A stretch of DNA of 64,000 nt from GCA-002726655 sp046582185 (GTDB lineage Bacteria > Pseudomonadota > Gammaproteobacteria > Pseudomonadales > Azotimanducaceae): contig JAYGEX010000042.1 in the NCBI GenBank assembly GCA_046582185.1, forward strand, positions 124,001 through 188,000, read 5' to 3'. The notes under the pieces are model-generated. The model had not been told where the DNA came from and ran no database searches. It saw only the letters and a list, made by a program, of their open reading frames with translations. Below are positions 1 to 8,305 of the stretch, one piece after another. The position numbers were made by a program, and so were the translations under genes. Numbering within the stretch: position 1 is the stretch's first letter; each line of letters starts with the position of its first letter.

Positions 1-72
1 GTAGATCTGGTCGCGCAAATCTTGCGGCGGGTAGATGCCAGTGTTAGAACTTACCGTCAGACCCATCAATAA
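1..72 (+). CDS. lptE: LptE (LPS-assembly lipoprotein) C-terminus, partial
   Basis: Only the last 23 codons and the TAA stop (70-72) are in the window; the reading is ...ILRRVDASVRTYRQTHQ. LptE is the outer-membrane lipoprotein that plugs the LptD barrel during lipopolysaccharide export. The short tail itself is not diagnostic. The call rests on the position 13 bases before holA, since leuS-lptE-holA is a conserved order in Gammaproteobacteria, and on the basic, helical tail, which fits the end of LptE. It could be another gene if the order is broken here. Confidence 0.55.
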   Translation, partial: VDLVAQILRRVDASVRTYRQTHQ

Positions 73-85
73 GATCAGGCATTAG

Positions 86-1108
86 GTGAAACTCTATCCA
101 GACAAGCTTCCGGCAGAACTTAAGAAGAAGATCGCACCAATCTATATCGTTAGTGGCGACGAGCCGCTGCTGGTTCAGGAAACTTGCGATCTAATACGAA
201 GTAGCCTGAAGAAGGCAGGCTATACCGAACGCGAGCTGCTCCATGCGGATGCAGGATTTAACTGGGAGCAGGTTTCCTATAGCGCCAACAGTATGTCTCT
301 ATTTGCCGAGCAAAAATTGCTGGAGATTCGCATGTCGTCCGCAAAGCCTGGCAAGGATGGAATAGCCGCATTGAACGCCTTTGCAGCATCGCCACCTGAT
401 GGAACGATCCTGATGCTTGTCATGCCTCGCCTGGATCAGAGTACCCAGAAGACAAAGTGGTTTAAAACAATTGAACATTCAGCTGCGTTCGTTCAAATCT
501 GGCCCATTGAACTAAAAGATATGCCTCGCTGGATAGACAATCGATTTAAGAGGGCGGGGCTGGTAGCAACACGAGATGCAGTGGCCGCAATGGTTGAACG
601 AGTTGAAGGTAATCTGCTGGCTGCAGTTCAGGAGATAGAGCGTATTAAATTGGTATCAGAAGATGGCAAGGTCGATGCGCGATTGATCCAGCAAGGCGTC
701 GCAGATAGCTCCCGTTATGATGTCTTTGCGCTGCTTGATGCCGCGGTTGGTGGTAACCCCGTACGAACCCTGAAAGTGCTTGGCGGCCTGCAACTTGAAG
801 GCGGTGAAGTCCTATACATTGTCGCTATGCTGGTACGTGAGCTTCGTGGCCTGGTCTTGATGGCCAACGAATTTAAAGCCACGTCTCTTGATAGCGCACT
901 AAGGAAAGGGCGGATTTGGGCGAAGCGTAAAAATCTGGTATCCAATTGCTTGCGAAGTCATAGCGTTGGAGATTTTCAGGACATGCTTTCCAGGACAGCA
1001 ACAATCGATGGCATGGTCAAGGGGGTTAATAGTGGCAATCCCTGGAATGAACTGATATCAATTACTCTGCAACTTGCAGGTACGCGATTGCTTTCTCGCA
1101 GTAACTAG
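86..1108 (+). CDS. holA: DNA polymerase III subunit delta
   Basis: 340 residues, close to the 343 of the E. coli protein. HolA is the clamp-loader subunit that opens the sliding beta clamp; it acts in the gamma/tau complex with HolB and DnaX. The N-terminal YIVSGDEPLLVQE stretch (about residues 20-32) is the typical delta-family start of the degenerate AAA+ fold, followed by the expected helical clamp-loader collar domain with DLxxLLDAA-like and LRxL segments. The start is GTG at 86, 13 bases after the lptE stop, with AGG upstream at 84-86 overlapping the start region, so translation is probably coupled to lptE. No ATP-binding P-loop is expected and none is seen. Confidence 0.93.
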   Translation: MKLYPDKLPAELKKKIAPIYIVSGDEPLLVQETCDLIRSSLKKAGYTERELLHADAGFNWEQVSYSANSMSLFAEQKLLEIRMSSAKPGKDGIAALNAFAASPPDGTILMLVMPRLDQSTQKTKWFKTIEHSAAFVQIWPIELKDMPRWIDNRFKRAGLVATRDAVAAMVERVEGNLLAAVQEIERIKLVSEDGKVDARLIQQGVADSSRYDVFALLDAAVGGNPVRTLKVLGGLQLEGGEVLYIVAMLVRELRGLVLMANEFKATSLDSALRKGRIWAKRKNLVSNCLRSHSVGDFQDMLSRTATIDGMVKGVNSGNPWNELISITLQLAGTRLLSRSN

Positions 1109-1140
1109 CCTTGATCTGACATAAAATTCTCGTGTAGTCC

Positions 1141-1282
1141 GCATGTTTAACCGTGGTGTTCCCTAGCCGCACCGGCGTAAACCCATCCATGGGGCCTGAG
1201 GCAGCGCGCCCCGCTCTGGACATCCTGTCCTCGTGTCGGGACGCGCAGTCCTGCTGCAAGTGAACACCACGGTCAAACATGC
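1141..1282. repeat. 142-bp element with 21-bp terminal inverted repeats
   Basis: The outer arms 1141-1161 and 1262-1282 are inverted repeats with one mismatch in 21 (GCATGTTTAACCGTGG... at the left, its complement at the right). The interior is richer in GC than its surroundings and holds further small hairpins, for instance around CCCATCCATGGG and GGACATCCTGTCC. It fills most of the 281-base gap between holA and the next gene. This looks like a dispersed palindromic repeat or a non-autonomous mobile element; transcribed, it would fold into a long, branched stem. An open frame on the minus strand across it is a by-product of the structure. There is no transposase. Confidence 0.6.
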
Positions 1283-1389
1283 TCAATCATATTCCCCGTA
1301 ACCCAACAATCGGTTAAGTTAACAAGGCTGTTTTTCATTCAGAATATCCCTTCTAATATGGACCTAAATCAGCTAATTACAGGCGAATC

Positions 1390-1959
1390 ATGATGTCCAT
1401 GCATCCTAACGAGGTGCCAATTCTAGAGCGAGACGAAACGGTACCGTTGTACTGGCCCACGGGGAATCCGCCGCCGAAAGAAGGGAAGGTCGAAACTTAC
1501 ACATCTGAAATCGTTGATGACAGAGCTGCATTTGAATTGCTACAAGAATCAATTGGTTGGCACGTTTCGGAAGATCAACGGCAATTGCTCTCGAAAGAGG
1601 TTGTTAAGAATTCGATGGTGCTGGTTTTTCAACACCGAGAACCCATTGCAGTTGCCTGCGGACTATCAAGAGACGATGGTTGGGTAGTGCTCGCCTGGGT
1701 TGCTGTTACACCTGCGCACAGAGGTCGAGGCTTAGACAGAATGGTATGCACAGCTGTTGTCACGCAATTACTGGCCTTGGGCAAATCAAAAATATTCGAC
1801 AGTACTCAAGACGAACGACTACAGGCCACAAAAGTCTATCTGGATATTGGGTTTTATCCATTGTATCGAAAGGACAAGATTGAGCGCTGGGTTTCCATCT
1901 GCGCTAAGCTCGCGAAGTCATACACGCCTTCAATTTGGGGGTGGCCAATCAATGCATGA
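1390..1959 (+). CDS. GNAT-family N-acetyltransferase
   Basis: 189 residues. The C-terminal two thirds fit the Gcn5-related fold: a beta-strand region (VLAWVAVTPAHRGRGLD, about residues 97-113) ends in an R/Q-x-x-G-x-G/A-like acetyl-CoA loop (HRGRGLD), and a later KVYLDIGFYPLYRKD segment matches the usual GNAT 'YxxxGF' end. The first 45 or so residues are an extension of unknown role. The acceptor substrate cannot be read from the sequence. Two adjacent ATG codons (1390, 1393) could serve as start. The gene stands alone, converging on the histidine phosphatase gene that ends at 1989. Confidence 0.75.
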   Translation: MMSMHPNEVPILERDETVPLYWPTGNPPPKEGKVETYTSEIVDDRAAFELLQESIGWHVSEDQRQLLSKEVVKNSMVLVFQHREPIAVACGLSRDDGWVVLAWVAVTPAHRGRGLDRMVCTAVVTQLLALGKSKIFDSTQDERLQATKVYLDIGFYPLYRKDKIERWVSICAKLAKSYTPSIWGWPINA

Positions 1960-1988
1960 CAAGGTGGCTACATTATTTGAGTGTCGAG

Positions 1989-2537
1989 TTAGTTCACCTT
2001 GGTGCTGGCTTCATCTCCCCGCTTTATTATTTTAAGTCTATTGTCGGTGTTCTCAAGGATGGTGATCGAGCAATTGCCTGGCCTAAAGGCAAGAACGTTA
2101 TCGAGCCCTTCTGCTGCAGTCACAATGGCGTTAATGGCGACGAAATGGGTAAATATGACGGTGTCTTCCTCTAAGTCTAGTAAACAGCTCACCATGTTCT
2201 GTTGCCAGCTTTTAAGGTCGTCGGACTGATCAGGCCAACGACCTTGCATCACTGCCGAGAGCCAGGGTCCGCGTTCGTCCAGTGATAATCCAGGGGAAGG
2301 GACTTCAGCCACCCGATTTTCAATGGAAATTGGGAGATTGCATAAGCTGCTTAACGCTTCAGCCGTCTCTTGAGCTCTCTTGAGTGGGCTGGATAGGACT
2401 ACCAGTGGTAAATTATTGATGAGTTGTTGAGCGGCCTTACTTGCCTGAGATCGGCCCAGTTCATCGAGGCCAGGGTCGAGATCATCCGTGAAAGAGGCTG
2501 ATGCCTGCCCGTGTCGGACCATGTAAATTGTACTCAT
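1989..2537 (-). CDS. Histidine phosphatase family protein
   Basis: 182 residues when started at the ATG complementary to 2535-2537. The frame is open further upstream, but the extra residues have no family match and this ATG puts the diagnostic MVRHGQ motif at residues 6-11, as expected for phosphoglycerate-mutase-like phosphatases; a GGA lies 9 bases upstream. The RHG histidine is the phospho-accepting residue, and the second catalytic histidine is probably in IFTHFVAI near residue 138. The SSPLKRAQETAE segment is the usual R-A-x-x-T-A motif. The substrate is unknown; SixA-like and alpha-ribazole phosphatases are relatives. It faces the GNAT gene tail to tail. Confidence 0.85.
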   Translation of the reverse strand: MSTIYMVRHGQASASFTDDLDPGLDELGRSQASKAAQQLINNLPLVVLSSPLKRAQETAEALSSLCNLPISIENRVAEVPSPGLSLDERGPWLSAVMQGRWPDQSDDLKSWQQNMVSCLLDLEEDTVIFTHFVAINAIVTAAEGLDNVLAFRPGNCSITILENTDNRLKIIKRGDEASTKVN

Positions 2538-2734
2538 AGAATATTCCAGCCTGGTAGATGCAAATATCAAATATGATCTTGGTTGAGCGATGCAGACTAG
2601 CACAGCGAAACTTGAATAGTGGCTTGCATCCAATGTATTCCAGGCAATGGTATTTTTGTCCTATAAAAGCTATCCTCTGCGTCCCGTTCCACCACAATTA
2701 CATGTCGCTGGTTGGCTTTTATTGAGCAGATTTG

Positions 2735-2824
2735 ATGCCCGATAAGCTTAACCAGGTGGATCGCTTTCGAAGCAGGATGAGCCTGCTTTGCGAGGAACTA
2801 TTGGATTGTTTTGAATTGATTTAG
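2735..2824 (+). CDS. Possible 29-residue small protein or leader upstream of cobS
   Basis: An ATG-initiated frame reading MPDKLNQVDRFRSRMSLLCE and ending LLDCFELI, with stop TAG at 2822-2824, 12 bases before the cobS start. Its composition (amphipathic, charged) looks more protein-like than chance, and its placement suggests translational coupling to cobS. The ribosome-binding site is weak (GAGCAG about 7 bases upstream). It has no recognised family. It may be a leader peptide, a real small protein, or noise. Confidence 0.3.
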   Translation: MPDKLNQVDRFRSRMSLLCEELLDCFELI

Positions 2825-2836
2825 GGTGTCGTAGAA

Positions 2837-3817
2837 ATGGTAGATACAGTAGGTGCATTAGAAGGCTCAGGAATACCTGATACAGAAGTGGATGTAAGAG
2901 AAACCTTTGGTCTGGATATTGACCTCAAGGTACCGGCATTTTCCGTGCTGTCGGACCACGTGCCGACTCTCGACCCTACCTATATTTTTAACTATGAGAC
3001 TACGCTGGCGATACTTGCCGGGTTTTCCCATAACCGCAGATGCATGATTCAGGGATATCATGGCACAGGAAAATCCACCCATATCGAGCAGGTGGCTGCA
3101 CGTCTCAACTGGCCTTGCATTCGTATCAATCTGGACAGTCACATCAGCAGAATTGACCTCATTGGAAAGGACGCAATTGTCCTTGAAGATGGCAAGCAGA
3201 TAACAGAATTTAAAGAGGGTTTACTGCCCTGGGCCTTGCAACGTGCCTGTGCTCTCGTATTTGATGAATATGACGCGGGGCGCCCGGATGTGATGTTTGT
3301 GATTCAACGTGTGCTGGAAGTTGATGGCAAGTTAACACTTCTGGATCAGAGTAAAGTGATCAGCCCTCACCCCTCTTTCAGATTGTTTGCCACAACCAAT
3401 ACGATAGGTCTCGGTGATCCGACTGGCTTGTACCACGGTACCCAGCAGATAAACCAGGGGCAAATGGACCGCTGGAACATTGTTACTACTTTAAATTATC
3501 TGGAGCGAGAGAAAGAGATAGACATCGTTATGTCGAAAATGCCGGATATGGATCGTGCAAATGTTGCCAATATGGTGACAGTTGCGGATCTGACTCGGCA
3601 AGGCTTTATTAATGGTGATATTTCGATTGTCATGTCGCCGCGAACAGTAATCATGTGGGCAGAGAATGCAAAAATATTTTCAAGCTTTGGCTTTGCGTTT
3701 CGGCTGACTTTCCTCAACAAATGTGACGAGACGGAAAGATCCATAGTTGCTGAATACTATCAGCGATGCATGGGTGAAGAGCTTCCGGAATCCAGTGCAA
3801 GAGTCGTTTTGGCTTAG
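2837..3817 (+). CDS. cobS: CobS-like AAA+ ATPase (cobaltochelatase small subunit family)
   Basis: 326 residues, matching CobS length (about 330). Walker A is GYHGTGKST at 73-81 and Walker B is VFDEYDAG at 141-148. The N-terminal zone with TLDPTYIFNYETTLAIL and the later FATTNTIGLGDPTGLYHGTQ (sensor 1 region) are typical CobS features rather than generic MoxR. In aerobic cobalamin synthesis CobS and CobT form the chaperone-like motor that, with CobN, inserts cobalt into hydrogenobyrinic acid diamide. No cobN or other cobalamin gene lies in this window, so the real client is uncertain. It is followed 68 bases later by the CobT-like gene, the usual partner. Confidence 0.88.
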   Translation: MVDTVGALEGSGIPDTEVDVRETFGLDIDLKVPAFSVLSDHVPTLDPTYIFNYETTLAILAGFSHNRRCMIQGYHGTGKSTHIEQVAARLNWPCIRINLDSHISRIDLIGKDAIVLEDGKQITEFKEGLLPWALQRACALVFDEYDAGRPDVMFVIQRVLEVDGKLTLLDQSKVISPHPSFRLFATTNTIGLGDPTGLYHGTQQINQGQMDRWNIVTTLNYLEREKEIDIVMSKMPDMDRANVANMVTVADLTRQGFINGDISIVMSPRTVIMWAENAKIFSSFGFAFRLTFLNKCDETERSIVAEYYQRCMGEELPESSARVVLA

Positions 3818-3851
3818 TCATTTTGGCATAGCCGGCGGTTGGTGCTTTAAG

Positions 3852-3871
3852 TTAATCATGATAATCATTTA
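3852..3871 (+). promoter_or_regulatory. Weak Fur-box-like sequence between cobS and cobT
   Basis: The stretch TTAATCATGATAATCATTTA resembles the Fur consensus GATAATGATAATCATTATC through repeated NAT units. It lies 15 bases before the cobT start, so it may bind a metal regulator or may be chance in an AT-rich spacer. Only the similarity is seen; regulation is an inference. Confidence 0.25.
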
Positions 3872-3885
3872 CGCGGGAATTTAAG

Positions 3886-5730
3886 GTGTCTCAAACAGGG
3901 GACGAACAAGAGGTTTTTAAGCAGGCGGTAACCTCAACCATGAGAGCAATCTCGGGAAACGAGGAGCTGAATGTCAGCTTTGGTCGGGGCAAGCCATATA
4001 TGCAGGGAAATCGTGCGCGTATTCCTTTGCCGGATACTGGCCTCTCATTGTTTCAATTGGCATCCCTCCGTGGCACTGCTGATCGTTTCGCATTGCAGAA
4101 TCGATTTCATGACGAGACGTTCCATCGAAGGTTTCGACCTCAGTCTGGGGTTGCCCAGGATGTATTTGATTGGATAGAAGAAGCGAGAGTTGCCTCTATT
4201 GGTTCCTACCTGATGAAGGGAGTTGAAGCAAATCTGCATGCCCAACTGGAACAGCACTGCATCAACAATGGATACAATCAGATCGAAAATCAGTCTGATT
4301 CTCCCCTTGGTGAAGCAGTCGGGTTTTTAATCCGGGAGAAGATCACCGGCAATCCGTCACCGCCGAGCGCGCAGAAGGTACTGGAATTCTGGCGTGAGCA
4401 TATCGAGGACAGAATCGGAGACAAGCTTGAAGATTTAAGTGAATCCATATTTGATCAGGAGGCCTTTTCGAATATTGCGCGCAAGCTGATCTCTAACCTT
4501 GGGCTCAGTGATGACTGGGGTGAAGAAGGCTCCGACGGCGAATCGGATGATCAGGAAGATCAGCAGGAGGAAATGGAATCCGAAGCAGGTGATGAGGCCT
4601 CTGAACAGGAGATGTCCACCGATGGTGATATGTCTGATGCGGTTGAAGGTGAGGTCCCCGTGGATATGGAAGCCATGGATATGGCTGATGCCGAGGGCGA
4701 TGAAGATGAGGCCGGTGCGCCCCCCGATACAATGGGAGACAAAAACTGGTTGCGGCCTAAAGAAAATCAATACAAGACATTCACCGCGGCATTCGATGAG
4801 ATCGTGTTTGCAGATGAGTTGTGCGAACCGGCTGAGCTTGACCGGCTAAGAGGCGTATTGGATAAACACCTGCAGAGTTCCCAGGTCATCATTAGCAAGT
4901 TAGCAAATCGTCTGCAAAGAAAACTGATGGCTCAACAAAACAGGACATGGGAATTTGATCTGGAAGAGGGGACACTTGATAGTTCACGACTCACCAGCGT
5001 TATCATGGATCCCTTTAGCCCGCTTGCGTTCAAGCAGGAAAAAGACATGAATTTCAGAGACACAGTTGTCTCTCTGTTAATAGATAGCTCGGGTTCCATG
5101 CGTGGTCGCTCCATTACGATTGCCGCGATGTGCGCGGATATTCTGGGTCGAACCCTGGAGCGATGTACAGTAAAGGTGGAGATCCTTGGGTTTACAACAC
5201 GAGCGTGGCGAGGCGGACAGTCCCGCGAGATGTGGCTGCAACAAGGAAAGCCGGCTCAGCCAGGAAGGTTAAACGATCTTCGCCACATTATTTACAAATC
5301 CGCAGATACGCCCTGGCGTCGCGCTCGACGTAATCTTGGCTTGATGATGCGTGAAGAGCTGCTGAAGGAAAATATTGATGGCGAGGCATTGTTGTGGGCG
5401 CATAATCGAATTGTCGGTCGACCCGAGGATAGAAAAATCCTGATGGTCATTTCAGATGGCCTGCCGGTGGACAATAGTACGCTGCTTGTCAATGCCAGTA
5501 ACTATCTGGAACAGCATTTGAAGTTCGCTATCGACAAGATTGAGAACCATTCGAAGGTTGAGTTGGTCGCCATCGGTATCGGGCACGACGTGACCCATCA
5601 CTATCGTCGAGCCGTAACGATCACTGATGCTGAACAGCTCGGTGATGCTATGACCGAGCAGTTGGTTGATCTCTTCGATGAGAAGATCAACCAGTCTCTC
5701 AGGTTCGATAAGAGTCGCGAAACCGCATAA
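3886..5730 (+). CDS. cobT: CobT-like VWA protein (cobaltochelatase subunit family)
   Basis: 614 residues, near the length of CobT (about 630). The order fits the family: an N-terminal helical domain, a long acidic low-complexity linker (about residues 205-285, rich in Glu/Asp/Ser/Met) and a C-terminal von Willebrand A domain with the metal-binding DSSGS motif at 400-404. In cobalamin synthesis CobT pairs with the AAA+ ring of CobS. The start is GTG at 3886 preceded by TTTAAG; an ATG within the first 50 codons would remove conserved sequence. A Nudix gene follows after 2 bases, so the three genes probably share a transcript. Without CobN the pair may serve another metal enzyme. Confidence 0.88.
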   Translation: MSQTGDEQEVFKQAVTSTMRAISGNEELNVSFGRGKPYMQGNRARIPLPDTGLSLFQLASLRGTADRFALQNRFHDETFHRRFRPQSGVAQDVFDWIEEARVASIGSYLMKGVEANLHAQLEQHCINNGYNQIENQSDSPLGEAVGFLIREKITGNPSPPSAQKVLEFWREHIEDRIGDKLEDLSESIFDQEAFSNIARKLISNLGLSDDWGEEGSDGESDDQEDQQEEMESEAGDEASEQEMSTDGDMSDAVEGEVPVDMEAMDMADAEGDEDEAGAPPDTMGDKNWLRPKENQYKTFTAAFDEIVFADELCEPAELDRLRGVLDKHLQSSQVIISKLANRLQRKLMAQQNRTWEFDLEEGTLDSSRLTSVIMDPFSPLAFKQEKDMNFRDTVVSLLIDSSGSMRGRSITIAAMCADILGRTLERCTVKVEILGFTTRAWRGGQSREMWLQQGKPAQPGRLNDLRHIIYKSADTPWRRARRNLGLMMREELLKENIDGEALLWAHNRIVGRPEDRKILMVISDGLPVDNSTLLVNASNYLEQHLKFAIDKIENHSKVELVAIGIGHDVTHHYRRAVTITDAEQLGDAMTEQLVDLFDEKINQSLRFDKSRETA

Positions 5731-5732
5731 CG

Positions 5733-6296
5733 ATGCATCGCAGTCAGCTCCTTTTACTTATTCAACGCTACAAGGATAACTTTCCCGAAGAAAATGTCGT
5801 GTCCGATAGACTCTTGAGGTTCGTGAAGGGTAATGAGGATTGCTTTGAGAGAAGTCTGCAGGCGGGTCATATTACCGGTTCCGCCTGGGTGATCGATGAG
5901 CATGGCGAGAAGACATTGCTGACACATCACAGGAAGCTAAATAACTGGTTTCAGCCTGGTGGTCACGCAGATGGTGATAACGATGTTTCAAGGGTTGCCA
6001 TGCGAGAAGCCAGGGAAGAAACAGGCTTAAAGAACCTGTTCCTGGTCAATGAGCATATTTTCGATATTGATATTCATGCAATACCCGCGCGAAAAGATGA
6101 GCCGAAACATTATCATTATGATTGCCGCTTTCTTATACGCTGCGTTGGCGATCACAGCTATAAGGTGAGTGAAGAATCACACGACCTCGCCTGGGTTGTG
6201 ATGGTTGATATAGAAAGTGTCACTAAAGAAAAGTCCATCCTGCGGATGGTTGAGAAATCAGGGAAGATCAAGCGAGGCTTTCTCAGCGATTTCTAG
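5733..6296 (+). CDS. Nudix hydrolase
   Basis: 187 residues. The Nudix box lies at about 77-99 (GHADGD...REAREETGL), with the catalytic REAREE core at 91-96; the first acidic position of the box is shifted, so the box is slightly atypical. Nudix enzymes hydrolyse nucleoside diphosphates linked to another group; the substrate cannot be told. The sequence before the box (WVIDEHGEKTLLTHHRKLNN) is of the type found in Nudix proteins of broad range. It starts 2 bases after the cobT stop, so it is very probably cotranscribed with cobS-cobT. It converges on oppF. Confidence 0.88.
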   Translation: MHRSQLLLLIQRYKDNFPEENVVSDRLLRFVKGNEDCFERSLQAGHITGSAWVIDEHGEKTLLTHHRKLNNWFQPGGHADGDNDVSRVAMREAREETGLKNLFLVNEHIFDIDIHAIPARKDEPKHYHYDCRFLIRCVGDHSYKVSEESHDLAWVVMVDIESVTKEKSILRMVEKSGKIKRGFLSDF

Positions 6297-6313
6297 TCAT
6301 TGTCATCCACTGA

Positions 6314-7264
6314 TCAGCTGTAGTTGTGGCACGCGACAGTGTGGTTATCTGATAGTTTAATTGATTTCGGTGTGACGTTCCTGCAGTGATCCATAACCAC
6401 CGGACATCGATCGGCAAAGCGACAGCCAGCTTTTACATTAATCGGCGACGTAATTTCACCTGTTATGGGAATATGTGTCCTAGCCTTCTCAAGTTTTGGG
6501 TCAGGCTCCGGGTTCGATTCAATGAGGAGCTGTGTATAGGGATGTTTGGGTTCGAAAAACAGTTCATTGGCTGGCCCGGTTTCCACCACGGTTCCCAAGT
6601 ACATGACAGCCATGCGATCTGATACGTATCGCACCATGGACAAGTCGTGAGCAATAAATAGCAAGGTAAGTCCCATGCTTTGCTTGAGTTCTTCCAGCAG
6701 GTTTATTACCTGTGCCTGTACCGAGACATCCAGAGCGGAAATGGGTTCGTCGCAAACAACAAATGTTGGCTCGATGATCATCGCCCGGGCAATACCAATT
6801 CGCTGTCGTTGACCGCCGGAAAATTCGTGGGGGTAGCGGGACATATGATCAGAGTTAAGGCCAACACGCTCCAGCCAACTTGCCACCTGTTCCTGAATTT
6901 GTGATCTGCTGTGTTTACCCTGGATTTGAAGGCCTTCGCCGACAATGTCCAGCACCGTCATGCGGGGGTTTAGCGATGAGTAAGGATCCTGAAAAATCAT
7001 CTGAATATCCTGGGAGTAACGCAGGTGGTCCTCCGCAGAAAATTTTGCTGGTAATAGTTCGTCTTTATAGAAAACTTCACCCGATGTTCTTGCGTGTAGC
7101 CCGGTTATGGTCTTGCCGAATGTGGATTTGCCAGAGCCGCTTTCACCGACCAGACCGAGGATTTCGTTCTGTGCAATTTCCAGTGAAATACCATCGACAG
7201 CATGAAGCGTGTCGTTACGCCCAATGGTGAAGTGTTTTTTGAGATTGTTTGTTCTAACCAGCAT
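6314..7264 (-). CDS. oppF: Oligopeptide/dipeptide ABC transporter ATP-binding protein OppF
   Basis: 316 residues. Walker A GESGSGKST at 40-48, Q-loop near 92 (FQDPYSSLNP), ABC signature EFSGGQRQR at 147-155 and Walker B VVCDEP at 169-174 are intact. The C-terminal CRFADRCPVVMDHC segment (around 280-293) is the cysteine-rich oligopeptide-transporter C-terminal domain, which in related proteins binds an Fe-S cluster. It hydrolyses ATP on the cytoplasmic side to power uptake. Its start overlaps the end of oppD by 11 bases. Last gene of the oppABCDF operon; it converges on the Nudix gene. Confidence 0.93.
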   Translation of the reverse strand: MLVRTNNLKKHFTIGRNDTLHAVDGISLEIAQNEILGLVGESGSGKSTFGKTITGLHARTSGEVFYKDELLPAKFSAEDHLRYSQDIQMIFQDPYSSLNPRMTVLDIVGEGLQIQGKHSRSQIQEQVASWLERVGLNSDHMSRYPHEFSGGQRQRIGIARAMIIEPTFVVCDEPISALDVSVQAQVINLLEELKQSMGLTLLFIAHDLSMVRYVSDRMAVMYLGTVVETGPANELFFEPKHPYTQLLIESNPEPDPKLEKARTHIPITGEITSPINVKAGCRFADRCPVVMDHCRNVTPKSIKLSDNHTVACHNYS

Positions 7265-8303
7265 GATTTACACCATACTGGATTTGATTTACGGCCTCGG
7301 CATTTGGCGCGTGATCGTGCTGCAGCCAACACCTTGACCGATGGTCGAGGTTTGCAGACGCATCAGATGTTAACAAGAAGTCTTCCGGCTGATTGGACTC
7401 ACAAAGCTTCATTGCGTAAGGGCAACGAGCGAAATACCCGCAGCCCACGGGAGGAGAAAATAAATCCGGTGGACTGCCTACTATCGGCATCAATTTTTTA
7501 TTGCGGTCTCCGGTATTCGATGGCATCGCATTCTTCAGACCGAGAGTATATGGGTGTGATGACTTGTAAAAAATGTCATCGACCGAACCAGTCTCCACAA
7601 CCTGACCTGCATACATAACGGCTACTTCATCTGCCATTTTTGCCACTACCGCCAGATCGTGAGTGATAAGAATAATGGACATGTTTTCAGTCCGTTGTAA
7701 CTCGGACATTAGCTCCAGAATTTGCGCTTGAATGGTGACGTCCAGGGCAGTAGTCGGTTCGTCAGCAATGAGTACGCTCGGCTTGCAGGCCAGGCTTTGC
7801 GCAATCATAGCCCGTTGCAACATGCCGCCAGAGAATTCGAAGGGGTATTGTTTGGCTCGTTTCCTGGCTTCGGGGATATGGGTTTTTTCGAGTAATTCCA
7901 CCGCCTCTAAAGAGGCTTCCGCGTTTGATTTCCCGCGATGTACTCTTAACGTTTCTGCAATTTGGTCGCCAATCGTCATGGTGGGATTGAGGGAGGACAT
8001 TGGATCCTGAAAAATCATACCAATTTCCACGCCGCGAAATGTGTTGGCTTCCTTCTCTGACAGGCCCAAAATTTCCTTGCCGTTTAATTTAGCGGAGCCC
8101 CCGGTGATTCTGCCTGGAGGCATGGGAATGATGCCCATGATTGCTTGTACGGTAACGGATTTCCCGCATCCGGATTCACCAACAATGGCAAGGGTTTCGC
8201 CGCGGTTCACGCTGAAACTTACACCTCGCACTGCTTTTACAATACCCCCATAAGTAGAAAATTCCACCTTGAGGTCCTCAACTTCCAGAATATGATCACG
8301 CAT
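7254..8303 (-). CDS. oppD: Oligopeptide/dipeptide ABC transporter ATP-binding protein OppD
   Basis: 349 residues. Walker A GESGCGKS at 42-49, the Q-loop FQDPMSSLNP, the signature EFSGGMLQRAMIAQSL and Walker B VLIADEPTTALD are all present; the C-terminal CGYFARCPYAMKLC again is the cysteine-rich oligopeptide-transporter domain. It pairs with OppF as the ATPase dimer under the OppB-OppC channel. The spacing to oppC is 2 bases and it overlaps oppF by 11, which points to one operon with coupled translation. The signature SGGML instead of SGGQR is common in OppD. Confidence 0.93.
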   Translation of the reverse strand: MRDHILEVEDLKVEFSTYGGIVKAVRGVSFSVNRGETLAIVGESGCGKSVTVQAIMGIIPMPPGRITGGSAKLNGKEILGLSEKEANTFRGVEIGMIFQDPMSSLNPTMTIGDQIAETLRVHRGKSNAEASLEAVELLEKTHIPEARKRAKQYPFEFSGGMLQRAMIAQSLACKPSVLIADEPTTALDVTIQAQILELMSELQRTENMSIILITHDLAVVAKMADEVAVMYAGQVVETGSVDDIFYKSSHPYTLGLKNAMPSNTGDRNKKLMPIVGSPPDLFSPPVGCGYFARCPYAMKLCESNQPEDFLLTSDASANLDHRSRCWLQHDHAPNAEAVNQIQYGVNHAG

Positions 8304-8305
8304 GA

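Noticed and set aside
1062..1286. Minus-strand 74-codon frame across the 142-bp element
   Set aside because: It lies in an inverted-repeat element and overlaps the end of holA; the protein has no family-like sequence.
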